A DNA stretch of 64,000 nt, from NCBI RefSeq assembly GCF_029168945.1, contig NC_083609.1, positions 310,001-374,000 of the forward strand, in the 5' to 3' direction. The DNA comes from Cannabis sativa (Eukaryota > Streptophyta > Magnoliopsida > Rosales > Cannabaceae). This document shows, in pieces, positions 61,625 to 64,000 of this stretch. Within the stretch, counting starts at the first letter, position 1, and every line of letters begins with the position of its first letter. The notes under the pieces were generated by a model. The model did no database searches. It was not told the origin of the DNA and saw only the letters and a list, made by a program, of their open reading frames with translations. Position numbers and translations under genes: made by a program.

Positions 61625-61881
61625 AAGACCGAACCAATTCAATCCTGTGATATTCAAGATCCTGTTTTCTCAGGTGATTATATCACTCCATTCATGGCAG
61701 TCTTTGTCAGACAGAGAATATATATCTTTCATTCATTTCTTACTCAATTTTCTCGCAGACTATTCTAATTTTTTATTATTAATTAATCATTTTTTAATTT
61801 CAATTTTCATATCCTGGTCGTGGTCGCTGATTTCTCTCTCTCTCTCTCTAAAACTATTTGTCGGCGATCAAAGCAGCAGCC

Positions 61882-63811
61882 ATGGCTTTCAGAGGGGTAA
61901 GCTTTAAAGATTCTGCCTTTTTACTTATGCAGTTCTTTGAATCAATACCCAACTTTTTCTTTCCCAAAAGTAGTGTTATAAAAATAAAAAATATGATCTT
62001 TATTTGTTCTTCTTTTGAAAAATTCAGTATCCAAATGAAAAATTGGTAAATTTTTGCTGTAACTGTAGTTTGAGTTTAACTGAAACCTGGATTTGGGCTT
62101 AATTTATTTTTGTGTTTCTTTTCGAATTGGATGCTTTTGGCTAGAAGGTTGATTATTAAAGTTTCAATCTTTTTCATACCCAAAACCTAAATTCTGTTTA
62201 TTTATTAGTGTAACATTTTCATTTTGTTGACTAAAACCTCAAAGAAAGAGCTAGGCATTTTTCGTTTTGTAGAATAACACACACATATACATATTAATTT
62301 AAATCATTTTGATTAGTTTCCACTGGAAAATGGAAATTAGTCCTTTTAGGATTAAACAATCAGATCACTCATGAGTATAGAATAATATAAGAACAAATAA
62401 TGAGTACCATCATAGCATTACTTTTGACTTGACTTTAAGAGTAGTGATTTGAATGTAACTTGCTAACATCATGGATTTTAATGGGGTTGTTTTGTGGTTA
62501 TGTTATGTTTTTTTTTTTTTGAAGAAGAAGATTGTAACTTTTATTAATCAGAACAATCAGAAGTCAACATAGGCAACAACTCAAGGGGACGATTGTCCAC
62601 CTTAATAACACGGTCATGAATAGAACACAATGCTCAAGTAAGCTAATGAGCAACAGTATTAGCAGACCGCCTAACAAAATGAAGAGAAACATTCTCTAAT
62701 AAAGAAAGTATAAAACACGACACTCATGAATGATCAAACCATAAGGAGAAAACATAGTGGCTTGGTTATGTTATGTTAATGTTCAATGTTGGTTTTTTTG
62801 ATATGTATAGGGAAATGCTTCATCTGGCATGGGTGTGGATGAGCATAGTAAGAGCACATTCCTTGAACTTCAGAGGAAGAAAGTTTACCGCTATGTGATT
62901 TTCAAGATTGATGAGAAGAAAAAAGAGGTTGTGGTTGAAAAAACGGGAGGCCCTGCTGAAAGCTACAGTGATTTTGCCGCCTCTATGCCTGAGAATGATT
63001 GTCGATATGCTGTTTATGACTTTGATTTCGTCACTTCCGAGAATTGTCAAAAGAGCAAGATTTTTTTTATTGCATGGTTAGTTTCTTTTCCATTTGCTTT
63101 ATTTTGATTCTCTTGTTAATAACTTAATACTTGTTAGTTTAACTTTGCTATATTAACGTGTCTGAGATTGCCAAATGTTTGGGTTCGAGAATTTCATTCA
63201 CTAGAGATTTGATAATGAGTTGATTAATAAAAACAGAGAAGCCTATAAGATTGAAGAGGGTTGTCTGAAAATGCTGTTTTATGAAGGCCTACGTTAATGT
63301 GCTATAAAGCATAATAATTTTCGATTTTAAATTCAACCACAGGTAAAGTGTCACCTTACGTGGTGTTTTAATTAGTTGTCTGTTGCCTTCATACTCGCAT
63401 TTGGTATTTTACCTTTTATTTCTAGATTTTGAAAAATTAAAACTTATGGTGTTAAAGGAGAGGAGAGCAGTTTGAATTGACATACTTAGTTTTGTTGGAA
63501 TGCATCAAATTTGTTGTTGTTTATACCGAATGTTGCTGCAATATTATGGTTATTCTGAGAAAAAACATTGCTACGAACCTTTGTAAGTAATCGAAAATGG
63601 TGTGTTCTCTTCGGTTGGTTGCCACTATTAAGTACTTTTTTTGGAAATCTTGTATTCCAGGTCACCATCTGTATCGAGAATTCGAGCAAAGATGCTATAT
63701 GCAACATCAAAAGACAGGTTTAGAAGGGAGCTTGAGGGGATTCATTACGAGATCCAGGCAACTGATCGGAGCGAGATGGATCTTGATGTTCTTAGAGAGC
63801 GTGCAAATTGA
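61882..63811 (+). CDS. Actin-depolymerizing factor (ADF6-like), 3 exons
   Basis: Binds and severs F-actin and sequesters ADP-G-actin in the cytoplasm. Exons 61882-61896, 62811-63076 and 63661-63811, giving 143 residues. Exon 1 codes only MAFRG, the usual ADF pattern of a tiny first exon. The body has [20 protein letters not shown] with the regulatory N-terminal Ser, then [15 protein letters not shown], the conserved [13 protein letters not shown] and [13 protein letters not shown], and the actin-binding helix [20 protein letters not shown]. It ends [12 protein letters not shown]. The MAFRG...SGMGV start and overall sequence fit subclass IV (ADF6). Intron 1 is 914 bp and contains a reversed LINE fragment, leaving splice sites intact. 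Frame is continuous. Confidence 0.95.
62510..62762 (-). mobile_element. 5'-truncated LINE in ADF intron 1, with 15-bp target duplication
   Basis: On the minus strand the fragment encodes [17 protein letters not shown] (LINE RNase H-like end), then a 3' UTR and a poly(A) (the T-run at 62510-62520). TGGTTATGTTATGTT flanks both sides exactly (62495-62509 and 62763-62777), the signature of target-primed reverse transcription. Length about 253 bp; frame already broken. Confidence 0.85.
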
Positions 63812-64000
63812 GCAGTTGGTAAAAGGGTTTGAAAAGAAATCGGGGAGTTTCTTCTACTTATTTAGTATTATAATCTGTTCCATGTTTCATGTTTCATGTA
63901 TGTACAAATTACATGTTAGCTTAATTACTAAATAAAATAATGGTTTGAGCTTGGGAAGGCTGATAAGGGGGGTTCTGTTTAAGGCTTTAGCTATATTATC

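Overview
The window is plant nuclear DNA. It is AT-rich, its genes are split by GT-AG introns, and it carries LTR, LINE, SINE and MITE insertions. Two genes encode 491-residue 11S seed globulins that I recognise as hemp edestin (type-2-like), so Cannabis sativa or a close relative is the likely source. That species call rests on recalled similarity, not on a search.

Layout. 1-181 (-): start of an unidentified gene with an upstream ORF. 922-3560 (-): plastid-type aldo/keto reductase, 8 exons. 4203-5145: solo LTR nested in a MITE. 6442-8114 (+) and 14179-12513 (-): two edestin genes, tail to tail, identical in protein, separated by 4.4 kb holding a broken CYP81-like P450 (9992-11599). 18130-18807 (+): DUF761 protein. 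23004-19292 (-): splicing factor SLU7, 10 exons. 25932-28119 (+): cytosolic malate dehydrogenase, 7 exons. 33111-31497 (-): R2R3-MYB. 33600-45800: nested transposons, including a hAT-like element carrying a GGGTYC minisatellite and a young 10.1-kb Copia element with 1.9-kb LTRs. 46000-55100: gene-free, with a SINE, several MITEs, a LINE tail and tandem duplications. 56569-55207 (-): ROP/RAC GTPase. 58076-58225 (+): 49-residue membrane protein. 60069-61537: TIR element with a perfect 8-bp target duplication. 61882-63811 (+): ADF6-like actin-depolymerizing factor with a truncated LINE in intron 1.

How the genes relate. Most are unrelated housekeeping genes (splicing, malate/NADH metabolism, small-GTPase signalling, actin turnover) placed by ordinary plant synteny. 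The one functional unit is the edestin pair: seed-storage genes with RY, ACGT and TATA promoter elements. The proteins are identical, but the promoters differ in RY-motif number and the 3' UTRs are unrelated.

I found no CRISPR array, tRNA, rRNA or multigene defence or biosynthetic system. The most informative signals are the edestin inverted duplication, the nested transposon stack, and several short elements whose target-site duplications can be read directly. Exon boundaries were set by hand from GT/AG (or GC/AG) sites and frame continuity; nothing was aligned by computer.
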